A stretch of DNA of 64,000 nucleotides from Siphonodentalium dalli (taxonomy: Eukaryota > Mollusca > Scaphopoda > Gadilida > Siphonodentaliidae): positions 11,304,036 through 11,368,035 of the forward strand of contig CP136069.1 in assembly GCA_032622095.1 (NCBI GenBank), read 5' to 3'. Below the pieces are notes generated by a model. That model was not told the origin of the DNA. It made no database searches and saw nothing but the letters and a program-made list of their open reading frames with translations. The translations under genes and the position numbers were made by a program. Positions 57,201-64,000 of the stretch are shown here, piece by piece. Every line of letters starts with the position of its first letter. Position 1 is the stretch's first letter.

Positions 57201-60200
57201 TAAATTGTTCTCTTTAGACTTTTAACTTTCTTTTCGATATAAGACTGTCAGTCAAATGTCCAACATTCGTGAACACGTTCCCCTTAGCGAATAAAGGTTC
57301 GTGTAACTCGAATCACGCGACTAGGGCAATTGGGACATGTACCAGTTTTAACATTTTAATAACATACCTTATAACAAAGTTATTTAACAAAGTTTATATA
57401 ATTCCTTGATGAAGGACACATTGATATTTAGATGTCGCTGTTCCTGCAACTATGCTTATTATAATGTCTCTTGAAAAATATGAAAATCTGAAAATGTAGC
57501 AACCTGACCCCACCAGCTATTTGGAAAGTTGACCCTTCCCATTCAATTGGTGTTCAGTCAAGGATGTAGTCACTTGCCATATCATTGACTATAAGATAAT
57601 GCAGGTCATATATTAGATATTATCTTATCACAGTGTCATCGAATTCTGATTACATTAATCGCACAGTAGCAGTTTTCGCACAGTCTTAAATTCACATTGA
57701 ATTCGAGCAACCTGATGCGCGATTTTAATATTTTTGACTAACAACTTTCCGATTGCATCCAGTTATTGTGCTTCATTGTTCCAGAATGTAGATTTAAAGA
57801 CCGTCGCGAAATAAGTTCACAACGCGTAGGCGATAACTATTATTTAGTTGTGAATATATGTAACTCTACCACGTCTCCAATAATATTGATAACCCACCAA
57901 TGGATATGAACCAGTCTGCTCTTGTATTACCTGTTTTTATGTCCATCGTCTGATTTTATTGCCTGAACACCCCATTCGCAATAGACCATTCCAATGTATA
58001 TATACTTGTGTAACTGAATTGAAGAATTTTCCCCATATATTCGCTAAAACGTGAGTTGTACTCCTTTTCGCTAAGTTTTAAATTCACGCACAGATGGATA
58101 CACGACATAATACTGCACGAATTTAAATACGAGTAACATACCATGCACATCTGCAAACTGCAAGGCATAGTTCAGTGACTTGCTACGATGGACTTAACCC
58201 TTTAACCAACAGAAGGGCCCTGTGCCGTACCAATGCATTCTCTTATATATGCGAGTCGACCATAGGTCGCCTCGCATATATAAGAGAATGCATTGGCTTA
58301 ACATATTAAAAATTATAAAATTGTTAAAGAATGTAAGACAAAATGGTAAAAAGTGTTAAAAAAAGTTGTTTTTTTAGGCCAATGCATTCTCTTATATATG
58401 CGAGGCGACCTATGGTCGACTCGCATATATAAGAGAATGCATTGGCACAGGGCATAACTGTAACTATCACAATGTGGTCAAGGAGCCGGTTCCAATGATA
58501 TCCATATGTGTATGGTTCTATTGAGACAGACCGAAGATATTTTAGGCTGTTGAAGCTTTATTTGGCCGGTTTTGGCCGGTTTGTTGGGTAAAGGGTTAAC
58601 ACTCATTTTAGTATTTGAGACTGTGTCGGTTACAATTCATTCTGCATTATTCTGAAAAGCCAACCTGTCCATAATAATTTGAAAATTGGTTTGATCAAGC
58701 CAGAATGAATTGTAACTGACAAAACACTTAAATAGAAAATGTTAATCACGAAAATATACACGATTACATCGGGGTCGGACCACCGAGCGAGGAATCAAAA
58801 GTGTTACATCTGCGGTTATCATTCAAAATACCATGGGGGTCGGGGTACTTATTTTAGATGGTTAGTTCGATGCAGATGATATAGTTTATATAGGGATGCT
58901 CACCTGCAATCAATGTTTTCAGGTCTCTCTCGTCTTCCAAATAGCGGGGGTTTATATCTGGATACACAAACGGGTCCGTAGATTTTAGAGTTATTGTTCC
59001 TGTGGTATGAGGCTTCAACAGAATTGTCGTCAAGGAGATGAACGTAGATCCGTAGAGCGTTTTATCCATACCACGCTTCAACGCTCCCGTCACCTGGATG
59101 AAAGTATAATATTTTGTCTGAACTCGTAATTCAGAGTTGACTACATCACAATGCACGCATTGCAAGAGGTATAACTCTATGTGAAACTTGTGCATGGAGA
59201 TACGTCGATTATGTTTACCCTAATAAAGACAAGGCATCCTCATCTTAATAGCTATGCAAATGGACACTTGTCAAATTAACAATTGTTGCGCTGGTTGTTA
59301 CGGGGGAATGGAAGAGATGTCCTGAAATTCCACAATTTCATTCCGAAAAATTTCGAATTCAGAAGCGAGAACATTACTAAAATTCACGCAACTGTCATTG
59401 TTTGACTACTCTGAATAATTATAGCAGTTCAGTGTCACACTTCGAATGTGTGCTGAGACATATATGCAGCTCAACTCTGGGCGGAATGTCATCCTTTTTA
59501 AGGATGTCCTCGTGGATAACATTGTAGTCTGGGCTAGACGAAGATGTTCTAACCACGACATGTGCGAAAACCGGACACATATTTCCAAACTGGATCTGAG
59601 TTATAGGTCGTCCCAGTATGTTGTTCCGATCGTGATATGACAATAGTAAGAAACAAATTATGATATATGCGTGTAGTAGCATTACACACCGGTTATTCAT
59701 AATTGAAGAAGCTATATCCACTTGGTTCTGTATTTGGTGGAAGGCGAATAATAAGATATATATCACCACTCAGTTCAGTTTCGTATCCCATATGTTTATG
59801 GCTAAAAATGCATGATAATAAACTACCCCTCTATATATTCCATGTTGTGCGCATCACTGTACATTATGATATATGACATAGTTCTCAAATATTATATGGG
59901 GAACATAGAATACCGTTGACAAATTCAATAGTATATATGGAAACTTGATATACATGAATCAATGTATACATTTCCACATAGACTGTACATATTGCACCCA
60001 CCATTATTGTGTGGAAAATTCTAATGGCAAATATGTTTTAAGCTGTCGTGCTTTCCTCATTATTTGTGGTTACACATAAACACATTTTAAGAACAAATGA
60101 TGTATTAGCTTTACACACCTGTTCGTCATAATTGATGAAGTGGTTATGTTCCCATGGAGGATTTGCATTTGGTGGAACTGTCTGAATAACCTGGATATCG

Positions 60201-63200
60201 CTATTCGTCAGTTCCTTTTTAGTTTTGTGATATAAATGTCCGTGTATGCCAGCGGGTGTAGAAAATGGACCTGTGTAATGTACATGGAAGGGTACATGTA
60301 TGAATTCATGGTACATATTTATATGCACACATTATAATCTACACAATAACAAGGATATGTGGCAACTTTATATATGAACCACAATAATGGTAGAATAAAT
60401 ATAATAATAACTAGATACTACATTGTAGAACATGTTAGCGATGTTCAAACGGGGATCATGATAAATCTGATTGTCAACGACACAATAAGATATAAAGGTA
60501 AATGTGAAGACCATCTAAATAGCCATCTCTCATGGTATCTCCCTGTCTCTCTTTCCCTCTTTTTCAATATATCTAATGATGTTCAATTGTCCAGTGTTTA
60601 AGTCATGTCATGCTTCACATGGCTTCTTAGCTTTTGCATTGATGCCTCGTGAAATTTCGGAGTCTAACTCATAATTTAACTTGACTGCCTTTTACGAATT
60701 CATATTAACGGTGTAAATAAGATAAGCTATATAGTTCATGCTCGTATATATCCCTTGTGTTTATGACTAAAATTGTGGGAGACTAGACTACCATCTCTGT
60801 AACTTACACCGCACACAACACTCCACGTTGTGATATATCGTATATAATATTGATAACGAAGAACATAATATCATACAAGGAACTTGGAATACAATGACAA
60901 ATCCGAATATGTATATGGAAACCTGATAAATATGACGAAGCAATGTATACAATTCCACATAGACCATGGATGTTACACAACCGGTATTGTGTGAGAAAAT
61001 TAATCTGGCAAATATGTTTCAAGCAGATTTTCACCAACCTCCTTGTTAGACATTCCCCCTTTTTCAATATATCTAATGATGCTCAATTGTCCACAAACTC
61101 AATCGTTCTTCATTGAAGGTGTTGCGAAGCTCACATATGCGAACAATGATAGTATGTGTAAAGTCGTCGGTAAGTTATATGCCTCTAACGCACGCATGTG
61201 ATCGGATATACCACCCCTCTAACGCACGCATGTGATCGGATATACCACCCACCTGATTTGTAAGTGATGTATTCGATAAATGCTTTGATGTCCCGCCATA
61301 TGGCGTTGATGTAGGTCGTCGATGTGTTTCTGAGATAGAAATTGTTGAAGGTTCCGACATGATCCTGGAGACTCCGCCCAACAGGCAGGTCGGCAATTAC
61401 TGGGATCTGAAAATATACCATCGGTAAGCCAATGAACAGATACATCGCCAGAATACGTTGAGCAGAAAATATGTTTCAATGGCATCTGGAAATATGCCAT
61501 CGTTAGGTCGATTAAAGGACAAATCGCTTGAGCACATTCTGCAGAGAATAAATTTAAAGTCCATTGACATTTACATTGGCCTGGAATTAAAGCTTGACCA
61601 ATATATTATACGAGTCGCCTCTTCATTGATACTGGTAACTAGTATATTGAGGTTCGGGAACATACATGTACGTCATGACTTGCTCAAAAATGGTGGCAAT
61701 ATATCTAGCATGGCAATTTTTACATTATCCAAAGATTTTAACAAGCTGTTAGACTAATGAACTCTCCCAACAACTCATATCAGGCACTGGGAAAAACCTG
61801 ACATTGAACATATTTGTTGTTAGGACATTTTGACTTTCTAATTTTGCATCCTCGAAAAATGATGACTGCAGTCATTTGAACATATCCAATCAACAATCAT
61901 ATTTAGATGGAATGCGATTCATTGTGAACGACATAATTATAAATTTATACATTATACAAAATTATACATTTTCCATCAGTTTTGTTTGAGTAATTTATAT
62001 AGCTGAAGACAACGGTGAACATCTATGAGAGAAATGCCATTTCTACAAGCAAATTATCACGTATGTTCCCAATCTTGACATTGGTAATATTCTAAAACTC
62101 TACAACCAGTTGTACCGTTGTACCGTTATACCGTTTTACTCATGGTACTGTTAAATTATTTTAATTCGTGGGGCTCTATTATTTGGTGATTTCGTGGTTT
62201 GACCCAATCATGGCATCAACATCTAACGAAATTATTGACTCAGAGTTAAAGGTAAAGTAAGTCTCAATATATGGGCATAAATTCTGATTTCGACATGACA
62301 TAAAATGTGTTGACAAAAAGCACGGTAGATGAGATGAACAGTAATTAATATAATTTGCCAGTGACCTATTTAATTGGTAGTTTACAACATCATCAGATCT
62401 GCTATAATATTTTGTATAGCAATGTTCCATGAGTTTGTCTCTTAATAAAGGTTAATAGTTTCATCACGTGCAGGATACATTAAAAAAATAATGACCAGAT
62501 AACCAGCGTATGAAATGAAGCCGGTAGATATTAGTGCACTTTTGGATGGTGCCCTTTTCAGCGCTGGAATATCCGAGGAGCCTATTTATCAATAATATCT
62601 ACTCAAACATGTCATAATCCTGCTATTGTAAATGTGGACATCTGATCCACGAATTTTGGTCCCAAAAAATAGCACTTTTATAAGAAACCACGAAAATCGA
62701 GGCCAACATATTCGAACTTTTACAAGGAATTTTACGTGGACATTTAGGTTAGTCAACGCCATGTAACTCGACATCCGAGCGATCAATGTTGGCGAAACAT
62801 AAAATGTAGAAATCTGGAGAGGCGATTGTTAGTTACGTTGAAGAAGTTATTTTCAAGTCAAGGATATATGTGTTATTCAAAAATATCTTAATAATGGTCA
62901 TTCTGATTACGGACGAATAGCTGCCACTGCTGTACATATTTGAAATTACCAACGCCTCTTGGGAAACCAATAAGCCAATGACAAGCTATGTAAGATAAGG
63001 GATTAAGTATCTATATGACGATTCAACAAATTAGATTCAATGGTTGTGCCACCGAGGCGACAGTAAAACAAAACGAGAAGATGAGACAGTTGAAGTTGAC
63101 GACGGAAAAACGAAACGAAACAATAAAAAGTAAAATGAAATAGACAGAACACAACACGATCGAGAATCTTTTATCGAATGAGTTGCAGATGGCGCAAGGA

Positions 63201-63872
63201 TATATTTCGCGAGAGCGTAGCTCGAGCGAAATATAACTTTGCGCCGTCCGCAACGAGTTCGATAAAATATTCGCGATTATGATGAAAGTTGTGTTCTGTA
63301 TTTCTGTACATCTGTTCACCGTTCAGTCAGATAAGTTCAATCCATGAATATCACCTCCATTGTTACTATAGCTACCTTTATTGTGATTTAAGTCTGACAA
63401 ATAACCAGTAATTATGGGGGGATCGCCGGAAGCGGATGATCGACGTAATGCACGTCATCTTTGTTGGCGACAACGTCAACAAGAATATTCCCGGCTTGTA
63501 TTCCACTAGAGGTACACAATATTATGTATGCAATGGCTGAGATTCTGTTGAATACATCTGCCTCGCGTCAATGGGTGTGGAATAAAATGGGATATTTGAA
63601 AATAAAGAAACTTAATTGATATAAATCATTTGATGAAACTTGAAAGCAGACACTCACTGAATAGTGATATATACCCACATATACTTTATGTGCTTTCAAC
63701 TCACGTTTAGTTTCTTCAGATCTTCTGCTGGTCCTATCCCCGAGAGGAGCAGGATGTGTGCAGAGCCTACAGCACCGGCAGAAAGAATCACCTCTCTGTT
63801 AGCAGCCACATATTGTTTCTCGTCATGTCTGTAGAACTCAACCCCAACAGCGCATTTTTCTTTCACTATCAC
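43046..63872 (-). CDS. Gene B: GMC flavin oxidoreductase, 3' part (exons 6'-11')
   Basis: Paralog of gene A in opposite orientation. Coding exons in transcript order: 63872-63705, 61406-61253, 60270-60119, 59093-58904, 48775-48553, 43178-43046. These have the same lengths (168, 154, 152, 190, 223, 133 nt), phases and GT-AG sites as gene A exons 6-11, giving the last 339 residues without a stop. Both catalytic histidines ([18 protein letters not shown]) are kept. Signature 2 reads [12 protein letters not shown], with Ala at the position where gene A and the signature pattern have Pro or Ser. Exons 1-5 must lie beyond 64000. Introns 9' (10.1 kb) and 10' (5.4 kb) are swollen by insertions. It appears intact here; nothing shows whether the missing 5' part is. 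Confidence 0.88.
43179..43560. other. Intron 10' start
   Basis: No feature recognised apart from ordinary intron sequence. Confidence 0.4.
43561..43990. mobile_element. TTAA/hairpin element remains
   Basis: GGAGACTCGCATATATAAGA, GCAGCTCCCATCATGAAAGG (terminal sequence of the TTAACCTTTCATG family) and, after an AT-rich linker, a full CCAATGCATTCTC hairpin at about 43913-43981. Fragmentary. Confidence 0.6.
44254..44700. mobile_element. TTAAAGGTACTC-family element, internally altered
   Basis: Starts GTTAAAGGTACTCAAACCGA, contains a (CAA)n microsatellite at 44306-44335, then GAGTTAACCATCTTCATCCG, AAAATCGATATCTGATCACT and TACCCCCGAAGCAAAATAAA as in 35000-35200. The right terminal repeat is not clear. 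Confidence 0.65.
44701..45119. other. Intron 10' stretch, nothing recognised
   Basis: AT-rich, no element ends, no exon. Confidence 0.4.
45120..45320. mobile_element. ~170-bp fold-back hairpin element
   Basis: CCTACGAGTTTTGGTTGAAT, ACCCG.ATTATCTCAT and GGGTGCAAGGAAGTA pair with TACTTCCTTGCACCC, ATGAGATAATCCGGGT and ATTCAACCAAAACCCGTAGG around GCGGCTGCAAGCCGC, which is itself a perfect small palindrome. Arms ~70 bp, nearly identical. Confidence 0.85.
45321..46225. other. Intron 10' stretch
   Basis: GTTATCCATCGAGTCGGTC is duplicated at about 45699 and 45719. The 92-114-codon overlapping frames at 45846-46257 have no recognised domain and no counterpart in gene A. Nothing else seen. Confidence 0.4.
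46228..46278. repeat. Short perfect hairpin
   Basis: AATAACTCTATATTTTAAAA followed by TATAGAGTTATT: a ~17-bp-arm palindrome centred near 46253, with GAGGAA/TTCC.C extending it. Confidence 0.7.
46279..46929. other. Intron 10' stretch, nothing recognised
   Basis: No element ends or conserved frame. An 80-105-codon minus frame here has no counterpart in gene A's intron. Confidence 0.35.
46935..47660. repeat. Two ~365-bp tandem units, each ending in a long hairpin
   Basis: ACGAACGCGTAATGTTTTGG at 46931 and 47297 opens each unit; both continue through CTCGCGCAGGATTGACTTAA and GGGCTGGTTTTGTCACGATA. Each ends with arms of ~65 bp (GGACTGTTTTTATGGAGATG, TAACCGCGAGGTGAGTGGTC and complements) around AAAACACTTCGGGTTTTAC (hairpins about 47132-47292 and 47500-47660). 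Unit-to-unit and arm-to-arm divergence are both very low. Confidence 0.9.
47661..48488. other. Intron 10' stretch partly homologous to gene A intron 10
   Basis: Blocks such as GTGCACATGATTTT, ATAATTA, CCATCTAGATGATAAAT and GTGCCATTTC.GTGTATAATC match 26995-27190 of gene A in inverted orientation. Within it, CTATCAACTGCCTATTACAT and its complement (47915 / 47995) form an inverted pair. No exon. Confidence 0.55.
48489..48541 (-). pseudogene. Duplicate of the exon 10' end plus donor
   Basis: CTTAACCTCGGATCCACGAC, AGCAGTGATGTCCTTAGCCC and CGCCCATTTTACATG repeat the last ~53 bp of exon 10' (48553-48610) together with its CTTAC/ATTAC donor side, directly downstream of the true donor in the transcript. 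Another splice-junction duplication. Confidence 0.88.
48553..48775 (-). CDS. Gene B exon 10': catalytic histidine
   Basis: Minus-strand acceptor TTTGTTCAG, donor CTAAG|GTAAGA, 223 nt as in gene A. Encodes [18 protein letters not shown]..., ending [11 protein letters not shown] and TAVVDPRLR. Substitutions relative to gene A cluster in the first half and around the residue before the catalytic His (His-His in A, Tyr-His in B). Confidence 0.95.
49003..49862. repeat. ~860-bp imperfect ATC/GAT trinucleotide array
   Basis: ATCATC, GTTATC, CATCGTC and related trinucleotides dominate. Because the period is 3, long Asp-rich and Ile/Met-rich frames appear on both strands; they have no start context, conservation or non-repeat part. 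It sits in gene B's intron 9'. Confidence 0.95.
49863..50138. other. Intron 9' between the ATC array and the palindromic element
   Basis: No feature recognised. Confidence 0.35.
51254..51294. repeat. (TA)n microsatellite
   Basis: About 20 uninterrupted TA dinucleotides in the left arm of the palindromic element; absent at the equivalent place in the right arm (near 52835-52850). Confidence 0.95.
51770..52310 (+). pseudogene. Dead fragment of a widespread invertebrate multi-copy protein
   Basis: One frame reads [35 protein letters not shown], then TAA (52027), TAG (52033), TGA (52057), then [14 protein letters not shown]; after a frameshift in an A run near 52105 it continues [19 protein letters not shown] and [14 protein letters not shown]. 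The order DGAALV, FIPYI, (R)EKRGKGIRRKV, IP.NW.DFLR, TNKQELF is what I recall for a large uncharacterised protein family in cnidarians and molluscs. Three stops plus a shift make it dead. Only the N-terminal to central part is present. Family name unknown. Confidence 0.65.
52918..53605. mobile_element. Fold-back element nested in the right arm of the palindrome
   Basis: CTAGAATCGATTCTATCGAT, GTCTCTATCGAACTAAG and GACTCTTTCGCG at the left pair with CGCGAAAGAGTC, TTGATAGAGACG and GCATCGATTCTGG at the right. Nearer the centre, GTTGGGCTGGAACATGT and ATGTGATCGAACA pair with TGTTCGATCATA and AACAAGTTCCAGCCCAA around ~53250. No coding frame. Confidence 0.75.
55192..55562. repeat. ~50-60-bp tandem repeat, ~7-8 copies
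   Basis: GTAGTTACACAC, TGTAGTTGAATGTTATCG and CCGTTGGACGA recur in order with length variation. In gene B intron 9'. Confidence 0.85.
55640..55950 (+). mobile_element. tRNA-derived SINE, nearly full length
   Basis: TGGTCCAGTCGG resembles a Pol III A-box and GGATCGAATCC a B-box (one mismatch), ~70 bp apart. The body (GCGCGGATTCATGATCGATG, GGTAATAATATTCGTACAT) is shared with 12567-12720, and the tail ends CTAGCGGCTGAAACGATGAT, AAACCCC and CAATC/CAACC-type repeats. Not a functional tRNA gene: no acceptor stem can be closed. Confidence 0.78.
55951..58193. other. Intron 9' stretch with little structure
   Basis: A 35-bp tandem duplication (GGTCAGACTTGTTCTTGTCC) lies at 56229-56300. Otherwise AT-rich with no element ends or exon; the GMC reading frame does not need anything here. 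Confidence 0.5.
58194..58599. mobile_element. TTAA element with two CCAATGCATTCTC hairpins (406 bp)
   Basis: TTAACCCTTTAACCAACAG at left and TTGGGTAAAGGGTTAA at right, both ending in TTAA. Inside, two hairpins (about 58230-58296 and 58379-58446) themselves form an inverted pair. Non-coding, piggyBac-like by target site. Confidence 0.8.
58904..59093 (-). CDS. Gene B exon 9'
   Basis: Minus-strand acceptor TTTCATCCAG, donor GCAG|GTGAGC, 190 nt. Encodes [18 protein letters not shown]..., then [20 protein letters not shown] and [13 protein letters not shown]; 59 of 64 residues equal gene A exon 9. Confidence 0.95.
59094..60118. other. Intron 8' of gene B
   Basis: 1.0 kb against 5.5 kb in gene A. 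Contains the conserved block 59436-59650 (see 25010-25225) and blocks matching 23420-23640, but none of gene A's exon-8 duplicates, 37-bp satellite or inserted elements, so those arose in copy A. Confidence 0.7.
60119..60270 (-). CDS. Gene B exon 8'
   Basis: Minus-strand acceptor ATTACACAG, donor GAACAG|GTGTGT, 152 nt. Encodes [32 protein letters not shown] and [10 protein letters not shown]. Only one copy of the exon end is present here, unlike gene A. Confidence 0.94.
60271..61252. other. Intron 7' of gene B
   Basis: Homologous in inverted orientation to 18715-19544 (for example CCTGATAAATATGAC / ATCTATCAGGTTTCCATA). Just inside the donor, CTAACGCACGCATGTGATCG is tandemly duplicated (about 61187 and 61218), another junction-proximal doubling. 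Confidence 0.6.
61253..61406 (-). CDS. Gene B exon 7'
   Basis: Minus-strand acceptor ATATTTTCAG, donor TCAG|GTGGGT, 154 nt. Encodes [20 protein letters not shown] and [17 protein letters not shown]. An upstream acceptor-like TTTCCAG copy (about 61480) is shared with gene A. Confidence 0.94.
61407..63138. other. Intron 6' of gene B, homologous to gene A intron 6
   Basis: Inverted homology to about 16060-18540. At 62110-62140 a few short TACCGTTGTACCGTTATACC repeats sit where gene A has the 27-bp array. No TTAA element copy at the place of 16316. Confidence 0.65.
63139..63306. mobile_element. ~165-bp fold-back hairpin element
   Basis: GAAATAGACAGAACACAAC at left and GTTGTGTTCTGTATTTC at right; inner arms GATGGCGCAAGGATATATTT and AAATATAACTTTGCGCC around CGCGAGAGCGTAGCTCG. 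Non-coding, inside gene B intron 6'. Confidence 0.82.
63705..63872 (-). CDS. Gene B exon 6': GMC signature 2 (first visible exon)
   Basis: Minus-strand acceptor TTATTACAG, donor AAAC|GTGAGT, 168 nt, phase 0. Encodes [20 protein letters not shown], then [19 protein letters not shown]. Compared with gene A: R-to-C, G-to-D, I-to-V and P-to-A, the last within the signature pattern. Confidence 0.94.
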
Positions 63873-63919
63873 CTGTAATAAGGTTGAAATTATTCTTGAC
63901 TTCAGGATTTGTCAAGTAT

Positions 63920-64000
63920 TTAACCTTTCATGGCGGGAGCTGCGCTGGTTCAACATTAAACACCCTGTGACATAGGTCGTCTCGCATATATAAGAGAATG
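63920..64000. mobile_element. Left end of a TTAA element, cut by the window edge
   Basis: TTAACCTTTCATGGCGGGAG then CTGCGCTGGTTCAACATTAA, followed by half of a CCAATGCATTCTC-type hairpin (GGTCGTCTCGCATATATAAG). Its first ~40 bp are the reverse complement of the 37-bp satellite unit at 22529-23345. Confidence 0.75.

Noticed and set aside
1-64000. Prokaryotic-style operons, ribosome binding sites or a bacterial origin
   Set aside because: Exon-intron structure with GT-AG sites, SINEs and satellites shows eukaryotic nuclear DNA; GMC proteins also occur in bacteria, but these are interrupted by introns.

Overview
This is a eukaryotic, AT-rich, repeat-laden nuclear DNA window, most likely from a marine invertebrate and probably a mollusc. 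That assignment is inferred from the intron-split genes, tRNA-derived SINE copies, many fold-back DNA elements, and relics of two protein families I know as multi-copy in marine invertebrate genomes. No operon, rRNA gene, tRNA gene or CRISPR array is present. Most long open frames here are simple-sequence artefacts.

The only clear host genes are two paralogous GMC (glucose-methanol-choline) flavin oxidoreductase genes arranged tail to tail. Gene A (+ strand, 1515-29267) is complete: 11 exons, all phases compatible, no internal stop, 605 codons plus stop. It has an N-terminal hydrophobic segment, the FAD-binding GxGxxG motif, both GMC signature regions and the two C-terminal catalytic histidines. 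Gene B (- strand, 63872 down to 43046) shows the counterparts of exons 6-11 with identical exon lengths and phases; its 5' exons lie beyond the right edge. Homologous intron blocks show that A and B are halves of one large inverted duplication. Its spacer (about 29.3-43.0 kb) holds satellites, mobile-element copies and a broken P2X7-C-terminal-domain-like gene.

Layout: 1-1514 upstream repeats; 1515-29267 gene A, with introns holding a 75-bp minisatellite made of its own exon 1 end, a 3-kb GA tract, a 27-bp array, a 2.2-kb transposon with TAGTGT ends and a 37-bp satellite; 29.3-43.0 kb spacer with two 31-bp arrays and a 42-bp array; 43.0-63.9 kb gene B, with introns holding tandem hairpins, an ATC-type array, a 4.8-kb palindromic transposon with a dead coding core, and a SINE.

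The most unusual pattern is repeated duplication of splice-junction pieces. The exon 1 end plus 5' splice site is amplified about 20 times. Smaller duplications involve the exon 8 and exon 10' ends and the acceptor regions of exons 4, 5 and 7. A second theme is that at least one satellite is an amplified terminus of a TTAA-flanked element.
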